DNA from: Ideonella aquatica
GTDB taxonomy: Bacteria; Pseudomonadota; Gammaproteobacteria; Burkholderiales; Burkholderiaceae_C
Length of the DNA stretch: 64,000 nucleotides
Reading direction: 5' to 3'
NCBI RefSeq assembly: GCF_018069755.1
Contig: NZ_JAGQDE010000011.1
Coordinates: 62,001-126,000 of the forward strand
Shown here: piece after piece, positions 8,975 to 18,482 of the stretch
Layout: every line of letters starts with the position of its first letter
Position numbering within the stretch: position 1 is the stretch's first letter
Notes under the pieces: model-generated
Database searches by the model: none
Seen by the model: only the letters and a program-made list of their open reading frames with translations
Told to the model about the DNA's origin: nothing
Program-made: the position numbers and the translations under genes

Positions 8975-9150
8975 GGTGCGTCGCCTCCCGGTCGCGCTGT
9001 GTTCCGGCGTACAGGGTCGCCGGGGGGTGTGTCTGGTTGCCCTGGTGTCCGGGGCCCCGCCTTACCGCGCCAGAGTATGTTCCTGCACCAATGGCGCCGC
9101 AAGGCGGGACATCCCAGTGCCTGCGGCAAAGACCAGACGCCCTCCGGCGC

Positions 9151-10254
9151 TCACCGCCCCACCCCCAGCGCGCTGACCACGAAGCGGCGCCAGTCGGCGG
9201 CGATGCGCTCGCCGTCGGCCTGCGCCAGCACGCGTTGGCGCAAGCCGTGCGACGCGGCGGCCAGGCGCGCCGGATCGGCCATCAGCGCCTGCACCGCGTC
9301 GGCCCAGTCCTGCGGCCGCTCGACCGTGACCAGGCCGGGACCGGCGAAGCGCCCGGCATCGGGCAGCGGCGAGGCCAGCACGGGCACGTTCCACCAGCCC
9401 GCCTCGATCAGCTTGAGGGCCGACTTGCAGCGGTTGAAGCGCGTGGGCTGCAGCGGCAGCAGGGCCAGCGCCACCTGGCGCAGGGCGTCGGTGTAGCCGT
9501 TGTCGAAGGGCAGGCGCGGCAGGCGGCGCAGGCGCGCGGGCGCGAGGTCCACCTGAAAATCACCGCGCCCCACCAGCTGCAGCCGCCAGGCGGGCTGGCC
9601 GCGCAGCGCCTGGGCCAGGCCGGGCGCGGCCTCGGCCAGGTCGCGGTCGTGGCTGTGGGTGCCGCTGAAGTAGCCGATCGCCGGCCCGGCCGGATCGGTC
9701 GGCCAGGGCGTGGCGGGCAGGCCGCACCAGGCCGGCGGCACGGCGTTGGGAATGCAGGCCACCGGGCGCGCCAGGCCATCGTGGGCCAGCACGGTGTGCA
9801 GTTCCTCGGCCAGCGCCTGGGTGGCCACGGTGAAACCGTCCACCTGGGCCAGCACCGCGCGGTGGGCCCGGTAGCGGCGCGCCATCTCGGCCTCGGGCAG
9901 GCGGCGGTTGAGCACCGCGGGGCTCTCGGGCGCCAGCGCGGGCTCGAACACCAGGTCGTCAAAGTCGGCCAGCACCGGCACGCCAGCGCGGCGCCACGCG
10001 GCCAGGCGCTGTCGCAGCCAGAAGCCGTCGGCCGGGCGGTGCAGCAGCACCAGGTCGGGCCGCCAGGGCAGCGGCGCCAGGCCATGGCCCAGGTGCACGC
10101 GGTGGCCGCGCGCCTGCAGGGCCTGCGCCAGGTGGGCGATGCGGTAGCGCCAGGAGCCGTCGTCCACCGTGCGGGTGCGCTCCCCCCCCACCGCCAGAAA
10201 GGCCAGCGACCAGGGTCGGGCAGGCGCAGGGCGGGCGGCGGGGGTGGGCGTCAC
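9151..10254 (-). CDS. Glycosyltransferase, GT-B fold (GT4-like)
   Basis: A 367-residue protein. The N-terminal domain reads RYRIAHLAQALQARGHRVHLGHG, with VLADFDDLVFEP in the middle; the latter is typical of a bacterial family of Glyco_trans_1 proteins acting on surface glycans. The C-terminal half has IGYFSGTHSHDRDL, LQLVGRG and the donor-binding part RFNRCKSALKLIEAGWWNVPVLAS, containing K and E at the expected positions. The GTG start at 10254 lies three bases after the comM stop (TGA GGG GTG), so translation is likely coupled to comM although the functions look unrelated. Confidence 0.8.
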   Translation of the reverse strand: MTPTPAARPAPARPWSLAFLAVGGERTRTVDDGSWRYRIAHLAQALQARGHRVHLGHGLAPLPWRPDLVLLHRPADGFWLRQRLAAWRRAGVPVLADFDDLVFEPALAPESPAVLNRRLPEAEMARRYRAHRAVLAQVDGFTVATQALAEELHTVLAHDGLARPVACIPNAVPPAWCGLPATPWPTDPAGPAIGYFSGTHSHDRDLAEAAPGLAQALRGQPAWRLQLVGRGDFQVDLAPARLRRLPRLPFDNGYTDALRQVALALLPLQPTRFNRCKSALKLIEAGWWNVPVLASPLPDAGRFAGPGLVTVERPQDWADAVQALMADPARLAAASHGLRQRVLAQADGERIAADWRRFVVSALGVGR

Positions 10255-10257
10255 CCC

Positions 10258-11784
10258 TCAAGTATCGGGCAGGGCCCGGCGGTACTGGATGGCCTCGGCC
10301 ACCGCGGGCACGTCGATCTGGGCCTGGTCGGCCAGGTCGGCGATGGTGCGCGCCACGCGCAGCACCCGGTGCAGGCCGCGGCCCGACCAGCCCAGGCGGC
10401 TGGCGGCCGATTCCAGCAGGGTGCGCGCCGCCGGCGCCAGCGGCGCGTGGGACTGCAGGCGCGGGCCGGCCAGCCAGGCGTTGGGCAGCTCGCCCTGGCG
10501 CGCGTGGGCGCGCGCGGCGGCGGCCGCCACGCGCTCGGCCACCACCGCGCTGGGCTCGCCGGGTGCGGCGGCCAGCAGCTCGGCGGGCGTGAGCGCCGGC
10601 ACCTCGACCTGCATGTCGATGCGGTCGAGCAGCGGGCCCGACAGCCGGCGCTGGTAGCGCGCCACCGCCTCGGGCGTGCAGCGGCAGGCCATGGGGCCGC
10701 CATCAGGCGTGCCCAGCCAGCCGCAGGGGCAGGGGTTCATCGCCGCGACCAGCTGGAAGCGCGCCGGGAAGCGCGCCTGCCGCGCCGCGCGCGAGATCGT
10801 GATGTGGCCGTTCTCCAGCGGCTCGCGCAGGGCCTCGAGCGCGCTGCGCGGAAACTCGGGCAGCTCGTCCAGGAACAGCACGCCGCCATGCGCCAGCGAG
10901 ATCTCGCCCGGCCGCGGCGGGCTGCCGCCGCCGACCAGGGCCGCCGAGCTGGCCGAGTGGTGCGGCGCGCGCCAGGGCCGCTGGCGCCATCCGGCGGCAT
11001 CGAAACCGCTGGCCGCCAGGCCTTGCAGCGCGGCGCTCTCCAGCGCCTCGGCGCGGGTCATCGGTGGCAGCAGGCCCGGCAGGCGCTGCGCCAGCATCGA
11101 CTTGCCGGTGCCGGGCGGACCCACCAGCAGCAGGCTGTGGCCGCCAGCCGCAGCAATCTCCAGCGCGCGCCGCGCCGCCGCCTGGCCGCGCACCTCGGCC
11201 AGATCAGGCACGGCGGCGGGAGGCACTGGCGCGCGCGGCTGGGCCGCGGGCAAGGCTTCGGCCGCCTGGGGCAGCAGCGCCGCGACCACCTCGGACAGGT
11301 GGCGCGCGGCGCGCACGTCCAGGCCGTCGACCAGGGCCGCCTCGGCCGCGCTGTCAGCGGGCAGCACCAGGGTGCGGCCCTCGCCGTCGCGCTGCGCCGC
11401 CAGGGCCAGCGCCAGCGCGCCGCGCACCGGGCGCAGCTCGCCCGCCAGCGACAGCTCGCCGGCCAGCTCCAGCCGCGCCAGCCGGGCCTCGTCGAGCAGG
11501 CCCTGGGCGGCCAGCAGGCCCACCGCGATCGGCAGATCGAAGCGGCCCGACTCCTTGGGCAGATCGGCCGGCGCCAGGTTGACCGTGACGCGGCGGTTGT
11601 GCGGGAAGTCGTAGCCGCACTGCTGCAGCGCGGCGCGCACGCGCTCGCGCGCCTCCTTGACTTCCGTGTCGGCCAGACCGACCAGCGTGAAGCTGGGCAG
11701 GCCGTTGGCCAGATGCACCTCGACCCGCACTTCGGGCGCGCGCAAGCCGTCCAGCGCGCGGCTGAAGACCACTGCCAATGACAT
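10258..11784 (-). CDS. comM: YifB/ComM-family Mg-chelatase-like AAA+ ATPase
   Basis: A 508-residue protein with the complete ComM layout. The N-terminal domain starts LAVVFSRALDGL, with VEVHLANGLPSFTLVGL and a Lon-protease-like fold. The AAA+ core has Walker A GPPGTGKSM and Walker B VLFLDELPEF. It also has the family motif AMNPCPCGW with further cysteines (CRC). The C-terminal Mg_chelatase_C domain contains GWSGRGLHRVLRVARTIADL. ComM is a hexameric helicase that drives branch migration of incoming DNA during natural transformation. I set the start at ATG 11784; the open frame upstream runs antisense through the porin and glnK genes and is not coding. Confidence 0.95.
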   Translation of the reverse strand: MSLAVVFSRALDGLRAPEVRVEVHLANGLPSFTLVGLADTEVKEARERVRAALQQCGYDFPHNRRVTVNLAPADLPKESGRFDLPIAVGLLAAQGLLDEARLARLELAGELSLAGELRPVRGALALALAAQRDGEGRTLVLPADSAAEAALVDGLDVRAARHLSEVVAALLPQAAEALPAAQPRAPVPPAAVPDLAEVRGQAAARRALEIAAAGGHSLLLVGPPGTGKSMLAQRLPGLLPPMTRAEALESAALQGLAASGFDAAGWRQRPWRAPHHSASSAALVGGGSPPRPGEISLAHGGVLFLDELPEFPRSALEALREPLENGHITISRAARQARFPARFQLVAAMNPCPCGWLGTPDGGPMACRCTPEAVARYQRRLSGPLLDRIDMQVEVPALTPAELLAAAPGEPSAVVAERVAAAAARAHARQGELPNAWLAGPRLQSHAPLAPAARTLLESAASRLGWSGRGLHRVLRVARTIADLADQAQIDVPAVAEAIQYRRALPDT

Positions 11785-11901
11785 TCCAGGACCTCCCCTG
11801 GGGGCCTGGCGGCCCCGTGCGCCCCATCGATGGGCAAAGCCGATACATCGCCGGCCGATACGCCCCATTGTGCCGCGCCAACGCGCCGGGACCAAGCCCG
11901 C

Positions 11902-11932
11902 CGCACCACACTGGTGCACCACAACGGTGCCA
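11902..11932 (+). promoter_or_regulatory. Two overlapping NtrC-type palindromes
   Basis: GCACC-ACACT-GGTGC spans 11903-11917 and TGCACC-ACAAC-GGTGCC spans 11915-11931; the two share the central GGTGCACC. Each matches the known NtrC (GlnG) pattern of GCACC and GGTGC arms separated by five bases. They lie 30-60 bases upstream of a sigma-54 promoter serving the porin-glnK-amtB genes, in the correct order for an enhancer, though closer than the usual 100 bases or more. Confidence 0.65.
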
Positions 11933-11960
11933 CGCCAGGGCTGAGCCCGGCGGGCACGCA

Positions 11961-11976
11961 TGGCACGGAAGCTGCA
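11961..11976 (+). promoter_or_regulatory. Sigma-54 (-24/-12) promoter for the porin-glnK-amtB operon
   Basis: TGGCACGGAAGCTGCA matches the sigma-54 consensus TGGCACG-N4-TTGCW at every fixed position except one (C for the first T). The GG and GC elements have the required spacing. Transcription would begin near 11988, about 43 bases before the porin ATG. Sigma-54 control of glnK-amtB by NtrC under nitrogen limitation is the established pattern in Proteobacteria. Confidence 0.75.
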
Positions 11977-12030
11977 GAAAGCCTGCCGATCACTTGGATC
12001 TGTCCATCCCACCTCTGGAGTCACTCCCAC

Positions 12031-13120
<1,090 letters not shown>

Positions 13121-13151
13121 CACCGAAAGACCCACCAGAGACACGCACATC

Positions 13152-14687
13152 ATGAAGAAGTTGATTGCCTCCCTCGCCCTGGGCCTCGCGGCCTGGGGCT
13201 TCGCGGGCGCCGTCCTGGCCCAGGACGCCGCCTCTGCGCCTGCCGCTGCTGCCTCCGTGGCGGCGGCGGTGGCCGATGCCGCCTCGGCGGCGGCGCCGGC
13301 TGCTGAGGCCGCCTCCGCCCCCGCGGAAGCCGCCTCGGCCGCCGCAGCCCCCGTCATCAACAAGGGCGACACCGCCTGGATGATGGTCTCCACCCTGCTG
13401 GTCATCCTGATGACCGTGCCCGGCCTGGCGCTGTTCTACGGCGGCCTGGTGCGCAGCAAGAACATGCTGTCGGTGCTGATGCAGGTGATGGTCACGTTCT
13501 CGCTGATCGTCGTGCTGTGGGCCGTCTACGGCTACAGCCTGGCCTTCACCGAGGGCAATGCCTTCTTCGGCGGCTTTGACCGGCTGTTCATGAAGGGCGT
13601 CTGGGACAACGTCGCGGGCACCTTCACGCCGGCGGCCACCTTCAGCAAGGGCGTCTACATCCCCGAGATCGTCTTTGCCGCCTTCCAGGCCACCTTCGCC
13701 GGCATCACCTGCGCGCTGATCGTGGGCGCCTTCGCCGAGCGCGCCAAGTTCTCGGCGGTGCTGCTGTTCATGGTGATCTGGTTCACCTTCAGCTACGCCC
13801 CGATCGCCCACATGGTGTGGTACTGGATGGGTCCGGACGCCTACACCGGCGCCGAAGTGGTCGACGCGATGAACGCCAAGGCCGGCTTCATCTGGCAGAT
13901 GGGTGCGCTGGACTTTGCCGGCGGCACCGTGGTGCACATCAACGCCGCCGTGGCGGGCCTGGTGGGTGCCTACATGATCGGCAAGCGCGTGGGCTACGGC
14001 AAGGAATCGATGGCGCCGCACAGCCTGACGCTGACCATGGTCGGTGCCTCGCTGCTGTGGGTGGGCTGGTTCGGCTTCAACGCCGGCTCCGCCCTGGAAG
14101 CCAACGGCTTTGCTGCCCTGGCCTTCATCAACACCTTCGTCGCCACCGCCGCTGCGGTGCTGGGCTGGAGCGTGGGTGAAGCGCTGCACAAGGGCAAGGC
14201 CTCGATGCTGGGCGCTGCCTCCGGTGCCGTCGCCGGCCTGGTGGCGATCACCCCGGCCGCCGGCAACGTCGGCATCGGCGGTGCGCTGGTGATCGGTGCG
14301 ATCTCGGGCTTCGCCGGCCTGTGGGGCGTGTCGGGCCTGAAGAAGATGCTGGGCGCCGACGACTCGCTGGACGTGTTCGGCGTGCACGGTGTCTGCGGCA
14401 TCCTGGGTGCGCTGCTGACCGGCGTCTTCAACTCGCCCAACCTGGGCGGCCCGAGCGCGGTGGGCGACTGGGTGACGGTGGGCATGATCGCCCCGGACGC
14501 CTACAGCATCGCCAGCCAGGTCTGGGTGCAGGCCAAGGCCGTGGCGATCACGGTGGTCTGGTCGGGCGTGGTGTCGCTGATCGCCTACAAGGTGGTCGAC
14601 ATGGTGATCGGCCTGCGCGTGACCGAAGAAGAGGAACGCGAGGGTCTGGACATCACGACCCACGGCGAAACCGCCTACAACAAGTGA
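13152..14687 (+). CDS. amtB: Ammonium transporter AmtB
   Basis: A 511-residue transporter with a cleavable signal sequence (ending VLAQ) and about eleven membrane helices. Conserved elements include LALFYGGLVRSKN, FAGGTVVHINAAVAGL with the first pore His, GWFGFNAGS, and DVFGVHGVCGILG with the second. It conducts ammonium/ammonia and is blocked by GlnK at high nitrogen. Unusual is a low-complexity Ala/Ser/Glu segment of about 40 residues between the signal peptide and the first helix (residues about 24-65), longer than in typical AmtB proteins. The gene follows glnK by 31 bases and ends before a strong terminator. Confidence 0.95.
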   Translation: MKKLIASLALGLAAWGFAGAVLAQDAASAPAAAASVAAAVADAASAAAPAAEAASAPAEAASAAAAPVINKGDTAWMMVSTLLVILMTVPGLALFYGGLVRSKNMLSVLMQVMVTFSLIVVLWAVYGYSLAFTEGNAFFGGFDRLFMKGVWDNVAGTFTPAATFSKGVYIPEIVFAAFQATFAGITCALIVGAFAERAKFSAVLLFMVIWFTFSYAPIAHMVWYWMGPDAYTGAEVVDAMNAKAGFIWQMGALDFAGGTVVHINAAVAGLVGAYMIGKRVGYGKESMAPHSLTLTMVGASLLWVGWFGFNAGSALEANGFAALAFINTFVATAAAVLGWSVGEALHKGKASMLGAASGAVAGLVAITPAAGNVGIGGALVIGAISGFAGLWGVSGLKKMLGADDSLDVFGVHGVCGILGALLTGVFNSPNLGGPSAVGDWVTVGMIAPDAYSIASQVWVQAKAVAITVVWSGVVSLIAYKVVDMVIGLRVTEEEEREGLDITTHGETAYNK

Positions 14688-14750
14688 TGAGACCGGGCCG
14701 GGGAGCGCCAGCAGGCGCCCCCCGGCCCCTGAACAGTTCGGAGCGAGTTC

Positions 14751-14781
14751 GGGGCCACGGCGACGTGGCCCCGTTTTTTTT
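14751..14781 (+). terminator. Rho-independent terminator after amtB
   Basis: GGGGCCACG at 14751-14759 pairs perfectly with CGTGGCCCC at 14764-14772 around a GCGA loop, followed by a run of eight T at 14774-14781. It closes the porin-glnK-amtB operon and insulates it from the polysaccharide operon. Confidence 0.95.
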
Positions 14782-14993
14782 GCGCCATGGCCCGCAAAGC
14801 CGCGCCTAGCAACATTTTCAGCTGTGCGCAAGCGCGCGATCAGTGGGGTGGGCGCCGCGACGGCTGGGCCTATAGTTCGGCGCCTGGCCTCCGAAGTAGC
14901 TATCACAATCGGCGGTGTCGTGTGCAGTCGTCCCTGGCCGCCTGCGCGTCTTTCGCGCATGCTCACGACTCTTACAGACTTCAGGAAGCCACC

Positions 14994-15083
14994 ATGCCAA
15001 TGCGAGCCACTGTCACGCGGAAAGCCCGCCTTGCCCACGCCACCTCGGTCCAGCCAACCTGCGGCAAATGGACGGGGGTCTGA
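14994..15083 (+). CDS. Possible 29-residue leader ORF before the polysaccharide operon
   Basis: ATG at 14994 is preceded by AGGAAG at fair spacing. The frame runs 29 codons and stops three bases before the ATG of the HU-like gene, so its translation could couple to that gene. The peptide is basic (MRATVTRKARLAHA) and matches nothing I know. The rest of the roughly 300 bases between the amtB terminator and this point holds only a TATAGT-like element near 14870 and no other gene. It may equally be untranslated leader. Confidence 0.2.
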   Translation: MPMRATVTRKARLAHATSVQPTCGKWTGV

Positions 15084-15086
15084 ACC

Positions 15087-15401
15087 ATGAACATGACTTT
15101 TTCTGACCTGATGAAGCGCGTCAAGGACGAGGGCGGCGCCGAAGTCCGCGCGCTGCCCAACGCCACGCTGGCGGCGGCGCTGGAGACCGCCTTCGGCGTC
15201 ATCATCGCCGAGGTCCGCGACGGCGGTGAGGGCGACACCCGCATCCCGCGCCTGGGCGTCTTCCGCTCGAAGTCGGTCATCGCCAAGGAAGGCCCGTCGG
15301 CCGGCAAGCCGGTGATGCGCACCCTGTTCGTGCAGCCCAAGCCGGCCGGCGAGAAGGCCGACGACACCCTGTCTGATCTCCAGGAGCCGTCCGTCGAATG
15401 A
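15087..15401 (+). CDS. Small HU/IHF-like DNA-binding protein (tentative)
   Basis: A 104-residue protein. Residues about 6-45 are helical (MKRVKDEGGAEVRAL, then TLAAALETAFGVIIAEV). A turn RIPRLGVFRSKSV follows, resembling the GFGTF-x-V strand of HU proteins, and then a basic arm region KPVMRTLFVQPKP. This order of helices, strand and basic beta-arm resembles the HU/IHF fold, but the classical proline-tip motif is not exact, so the call is tentative. The C-terminus is acidic. Its stop overlaps the next start (ATGA at 15398), placing it as first gene of the polysaccharide operon, possibly as a local regulator. Confidence 0.4.
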   Translation: MNMTFSDLMKRVKDEGGAEVRALPNATLAAALETAFGVIIAEVRDGGEGDTRIPRLGVFRSKSVIAKEGPSAGKPVMRTLFVQPKPAGEKADDTLSDLQEPSVE

Positions 15402-16372
15402 ACATGACTGCAGTACAGGCGGAACCCGGGCAGACGGCTGAAGACCGCCTGGGCTCTGGTCGACCGCCCCTGCTGCTCTTCGCCACCTCGCACGTCTACG
15501 GGCGCCGCCCGGCCGCGGACGAGGTGGCCGACCTGTCCTTTGCCCTGGCCCGGATCCTGGTGGAGACGGCGCAGCGCCACGGCCTGCCCAAGGCGGCCCA
15601 CCTGGCCCTGCCCGAGTACTTCGCCAGCCGGGCCGAGCTGCTCTCCGAGTTCGAGGTGGACGACGGCACGCCGATCGTCTTCTTCAGCCTGCGCGCCCCC
15701 GAGGACCACCGCTACCTCAAGGGCGCCGATGTCGGCTACTACGTCGACATCCAGGGCGACTATGTGGGCGACCACGCGCTGGGCGCCAGCCTGCCCACCG
15801 CCAACCTGGCGGGCGATGACCTGCTGCAGCGCTTTGTGCAGTACTGCCCGAAGCCGCCCACCTTCCCGCTCGACCCCAGCCACGTCAAGCTGCCGATCAA
15901 GCACAAGCTGGCCATGTCCAAGCTGCATGTGCGCCTGCTGCAGCAGCGCTCCAATGAGGTCCGCGCGCGCAACCTGCTGGTGGTGCAACCCGACCTGGAC
16001 GAGATCACCCGCCTGGGTTTTGCGCTGGATCTGGCCGCCCGGCGGCTGGACGTGGTGCTGAACCTGCTGATCGTCTTCAGCACCGAGGACGGCCACGACG
16101 ACCCGGTGGCCGAGGCGCTGGACCGGCTGGCCCAGCGGCACCCGGGCGTGGTGCTGCTCGAGACGCTGGACATCGAGCTCGGCCTGATGGCGGCGCTGCG
16201 CGACCTGGATTTCGAGCTGTTCAGCACCGGCTACCGCAGCCGCCACCTGTTCGAGAACGCGCTGTCCCAGCTGATTGGCCTGCGGGTGGCCACCCAGGAC
16301 TTCGACGGCACCTTCGAGCCCGATCGCCAGCCGCTGTGGCGCCGCCTTCGCCTGGACCAGTTGCTCGCATGA
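15398..16372 (+). CDS. Unrecognised 324-residue protein of the polysaccharide operon
   Basis: I do not recognise a family. The protein appears cytoplasmic, with no signal peptide or membrane segment. It has alternating strands and helices: LLLFATSHVYG near residue 26, PIVFFSLRAPEDHRYL near 90, RNLLVVQPDLDEI near 190, LNLLIVFSTEDG near 220. This suggests a Rossmann-like alpha/beta protein. The start and stop overlap both neighbours by four bases (ATGA at 15398 and 16369), so it is made together with the HU-like protein and the GT4 enzyme. A glycan-related role is inferred from context only; a glycosyltransferase of a divergent type or an accessory protein are possibilities. Confidence 0.75.
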   Translation: MNMTAVQAEPGQTAEDRLGSGRPPLLLFATSHVYGRRPAADEVADLSFALARILVETAQRHGLPKAAHLALPEYFASRAELLSEFEVDDGTPIVFFSLRAPEDHRYLKGADVGYYVDIQGDYVGDHALGASLPTANLAGDDLLQRFVQYCPKPPTFPLDPSHVKLPIKHKLAMSKLHVRLLQQRSNEVRARNLLVVQPDLDEITRLGFALDLAARRLDVVLNLLIVFSTEDGHDDPVAEALDRLAQRHPGVVLLETLDIELGLMAALRDLDFELFSTGYRSRHLFENALSQLIGLRVATQDFDGTFEPDRQPLWRRLRLDQLLA

Positions 16373-17445
16373 AACCCGTCGTCTATTTTGAGGTGTCGCC
16401 GCTCTTCGAGCGCAATTTCAGCGGCATCCCCAACGTGGCCAAGGAGCTGGCGCGCCGTTTCCTGGCCGACGCCGACACGCTCGAGACGCGTTTCTTCATC
16501 AACTGGCACGAGATCCCGCAGTCCTTCGTGCGCCTGGCCATCGACGACGCCAGCGGCGCCCGGCTGGCCGACATGGCCCGCCTGCCGCTGCGCCAGATCG
16601 CCCCGGCGCCGGGCAGCATCGGCTTCTTCCCGAATTACAAGTCCATCCGCGGCGTCTTCAGCACCGAGGGCTTCATCGTCCATGACCTGAGCACGGTCAC
16701 GACGCCGCAGTTCCACTCGAAGGAGACCATCCGCCACCACCGCACGACGGTGGCGCGCGACATCGAGACCTCGGACATCGTCTTTGCCGTCTCGCAGGCC
16801 ACGCTGCGCGACCTGGAGCTGTATTTCCCGCAGTCGCTGAAAAAGCGCCGGGTGATCTGCAACCCCGGGGCGGTGGTGGCCGACTTCTCCATGCCCTCGT
16901 TCCACGACGAACGGCCGATCGTCACCGTGCTGGGCACGCTGGAGCCGCGCAAGAACATCCGCCAGGTGCTGGAATACATCGCCGAGAGCCCCACGTTCGC
17001 CTCGCGCTTCGCCTTCATCCTGCCGGGCAAGTTCGGCTGGGGCGAATCGATGCACCGCCTGATCGAGCGCCTGGGCCTGGAGCCGCAGGTCCAGGCCGGC
17101 ACGATCCAGTTCCCGGGCTACATCTCCGAAGAAGCCAAGCTCGACCTGATCCGCCGCTCGCACCTGCTGATCTACCCGTCGGTGTTCGAGGGCTATGGCA
17201 TGCCGGTGCGTGAGGCCTTCGTCTGCGGCGCGCCGGTGCTGACCACCCGATCCAGCTCCATCCCCGAAGTGGCCCCCAGTCACGTGCATTACTTCTCCCC
17301 GTTCAAGCGCGGCGACTTCGGTCGCCAGTTCGAGGCCCTGGCGGCGCGCTTCACCAGCACCGCCGCGGACACGCGCGGCCAGGCGATCGCCGAAAGCCAC
17401 TGGGACAGCTCCTACGAGACCGTGAAATCGGCGCTGCTGCGATGA
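16369..17445 (+). CDS. Glycosyltransferase family 4 protein
   Basis: A 358-residue GT-B enzyme. The N-terminal half has YFEVSPLFERNFSGIPNVAKELARR, DLSTVTTPQFHS and FAVSQATLRDLE. The C-terminal GT4 domain is clear: VTVLGTLEPRKNIRQVLEYI, FILPGKFGWG, then LIYPSVFEGYGMPVREAFVCGAPVLTT. The last contains the E-x7-E motif (EGYGMPVRE), which contacts the nucleotide sugar, and is followed by SSSIPEV. It resembles mannosyltransferase-like enzymes of surface polysaccharide clusters; donor and acceptor are unknown. It overlaps both neighbours by four bases (ATGA at 16369 and 17442). Confidence 0.9.
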   Translation: MKPVVYFEVSPLFERNFSGIPNVAKELARRFLADADTLETRFFINWHEIPQSFVRLAIDDASGARLADMARLPLRQIAPAPGSIGFFPNYKSIRGVFSTEGFIVHDLSTVTTPQFHSKETIRHHRTTVARDIETSDIVFAVSQATLRDLELYFPQSLKKRRVICNPGAVVADFSMPSFHDERPIVTVLGTLEPRKNIRQVLEYIAESPTFASRFAFILPGKFGWGESMHRLIERLGLEPQVQAGTIQFPGYISEEAKLDLIRRSHLLIYPSVFEGYGMPVREAFVCGAPVLTTRSSSIPEVAPSHVHYFSPFKRGDFGRQFEALAARFTSTAADTRGQAIAESHWDSSYETVKSALLR

Positions 17446-18482
17446 GCTCCCTGCTGGTTCGTGTCGAGGCCGATCACTGCCACATCGAGTGCGGCAGCCT
17501 GGGGTCGCATGGCCTGCACCCGCTGGTCATCGTCTGGTTCCGGGGCGATCCGGTGCAGGTGCTGCGCCCGGCCGCCCAGGACGCCAGCGGCCTCTACCAG
17601 CTGCGCTGGCCGCTCAGCAAGGACATGCCGCTCGAGTTCGTGGCCTTCACGCTGCTGGACTTGCCGCTGGCCGCGCTGCGCGCCATCTGGGACCCGGCGG
17701 ACAAGCGCTTCCGCACCCTGGTCCAGGAAGACCTGCTGCTGCCCGCGCTGGAGCGGCTGGACAACCATGTCCCGCTGTTGCTCAAGGACGCCGACCGGAT
17801 GGCGGTCTACGCCTACCTGACGCTGCTCTCGCGCATGCCCTCGGCCGGTGACCTCGAGGAGTTCGCCCGCCACCATGCGCCGCACATCGACCGCCTCAAC
17901 GGCGTGCGCGGCGGCATCCTGGGGGCCCAGGAGTTCACCGACAAGCTCAAGGCCATGCGGCCGCGCTACTCGCTGCTGTCCGACAGCAACCTGCCGCGCC
18001 TGCTGGAGGACGTGGTCCACATCCTGCGCGTGCAGGCGCCGCCGCAGCAGCTGGACCTGGGCGACCCCGACCCGACGCGCCTGCTGGTGAGCGACGAGGC
18101 ACTCGGCACCACGGTCCACATCCACGACGGCAACCGCTACGACGACGGCTGGGTGAGCAACACGCTTCGCCTGCGCTGCACCACCCAGCGGCCCGGAGCC
18201 CACCTGCGCCTCAAGGGCTGGCGGCGCGGCATCGGCGGCACGCTGCATGCGCTGCGCATCCGCTCCGACACCAGCGACACCCAGGTGCAATACGACGAAG
18301 ATACCTTCGAGATCGTGTTCACGATGAACGTGCCGGCCCGCTACCACGTGGAGTTGGACCTGACCCCGCACTCGGCGGAAGGTGATGCGCGCGTGCTCGG
18401 TTTTGTTCTCATGGAATACCAGTTGTCGGGCAGCCCACAAGGCACGCTCGGCGCCCCTGAACCCCCCAGGAGTTCTACATGA
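17442..18482 (+). CDS. Unrecognised 346-residue protein with a DUF4214-like segment
   Basis: No family is firmly recognised. Residues about 125-175 (AYLTLLSRMPSAGDLEEFA, then RGGILGAQEFTDKL) resemble the DUF4214 pattern of a YLxxLxRxPs turn followed by G-x-LxSxEF, a module seen in glycosyltransferases and surface proteins. The N-terminal part is beta-rich (LLVRVEADHCHIECGSL). The C-terminal part, about 210-330, is also beta-rich (TVHIHDGNRYDDGWVSNTLRL, later YHVELDLTPHSAEGDARVLGF), suggesting a carbohydrate-binding-like beta sandwich. It lacks a signal peptide. Its ATG overlaps the stop of the GT4 gene and its stop overlaps the start of the first sulfotransferase, so it is probably an accessory protein of glycan assembly or modification. 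Confidence 0.7.
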   Translation: MSSLLVRVEADHCHIECGSLGSHGLHPLVIVWFRGDPVQVLRPAAQDASGLYQLRWPLSKDMPLEFVAFTLLDLPLAALRAIWDPADKRFRTLVQEDLLLPALERLDNHVPLLLKDADRMAVYAYLTLLSRMPSAGDLEEFARHHAPHIDRLNGVRGGILGAQEFTDKLKAMRPRYSLLSDSNLPRLLEDVVHILRVQAPPQQLDLGDPDPTRLLVSDEALGTTVHIHDGNRYDDGWVSNTLRLRCTTQRPGAHLRLKGWRRGIGGTLHALRIRSDTSDTQVQYDEDTFEIVFTMNVPARYHVELDLTPHSAEGDARVLGFVLMEYQLSGSPQGTLGAPEPPRSST

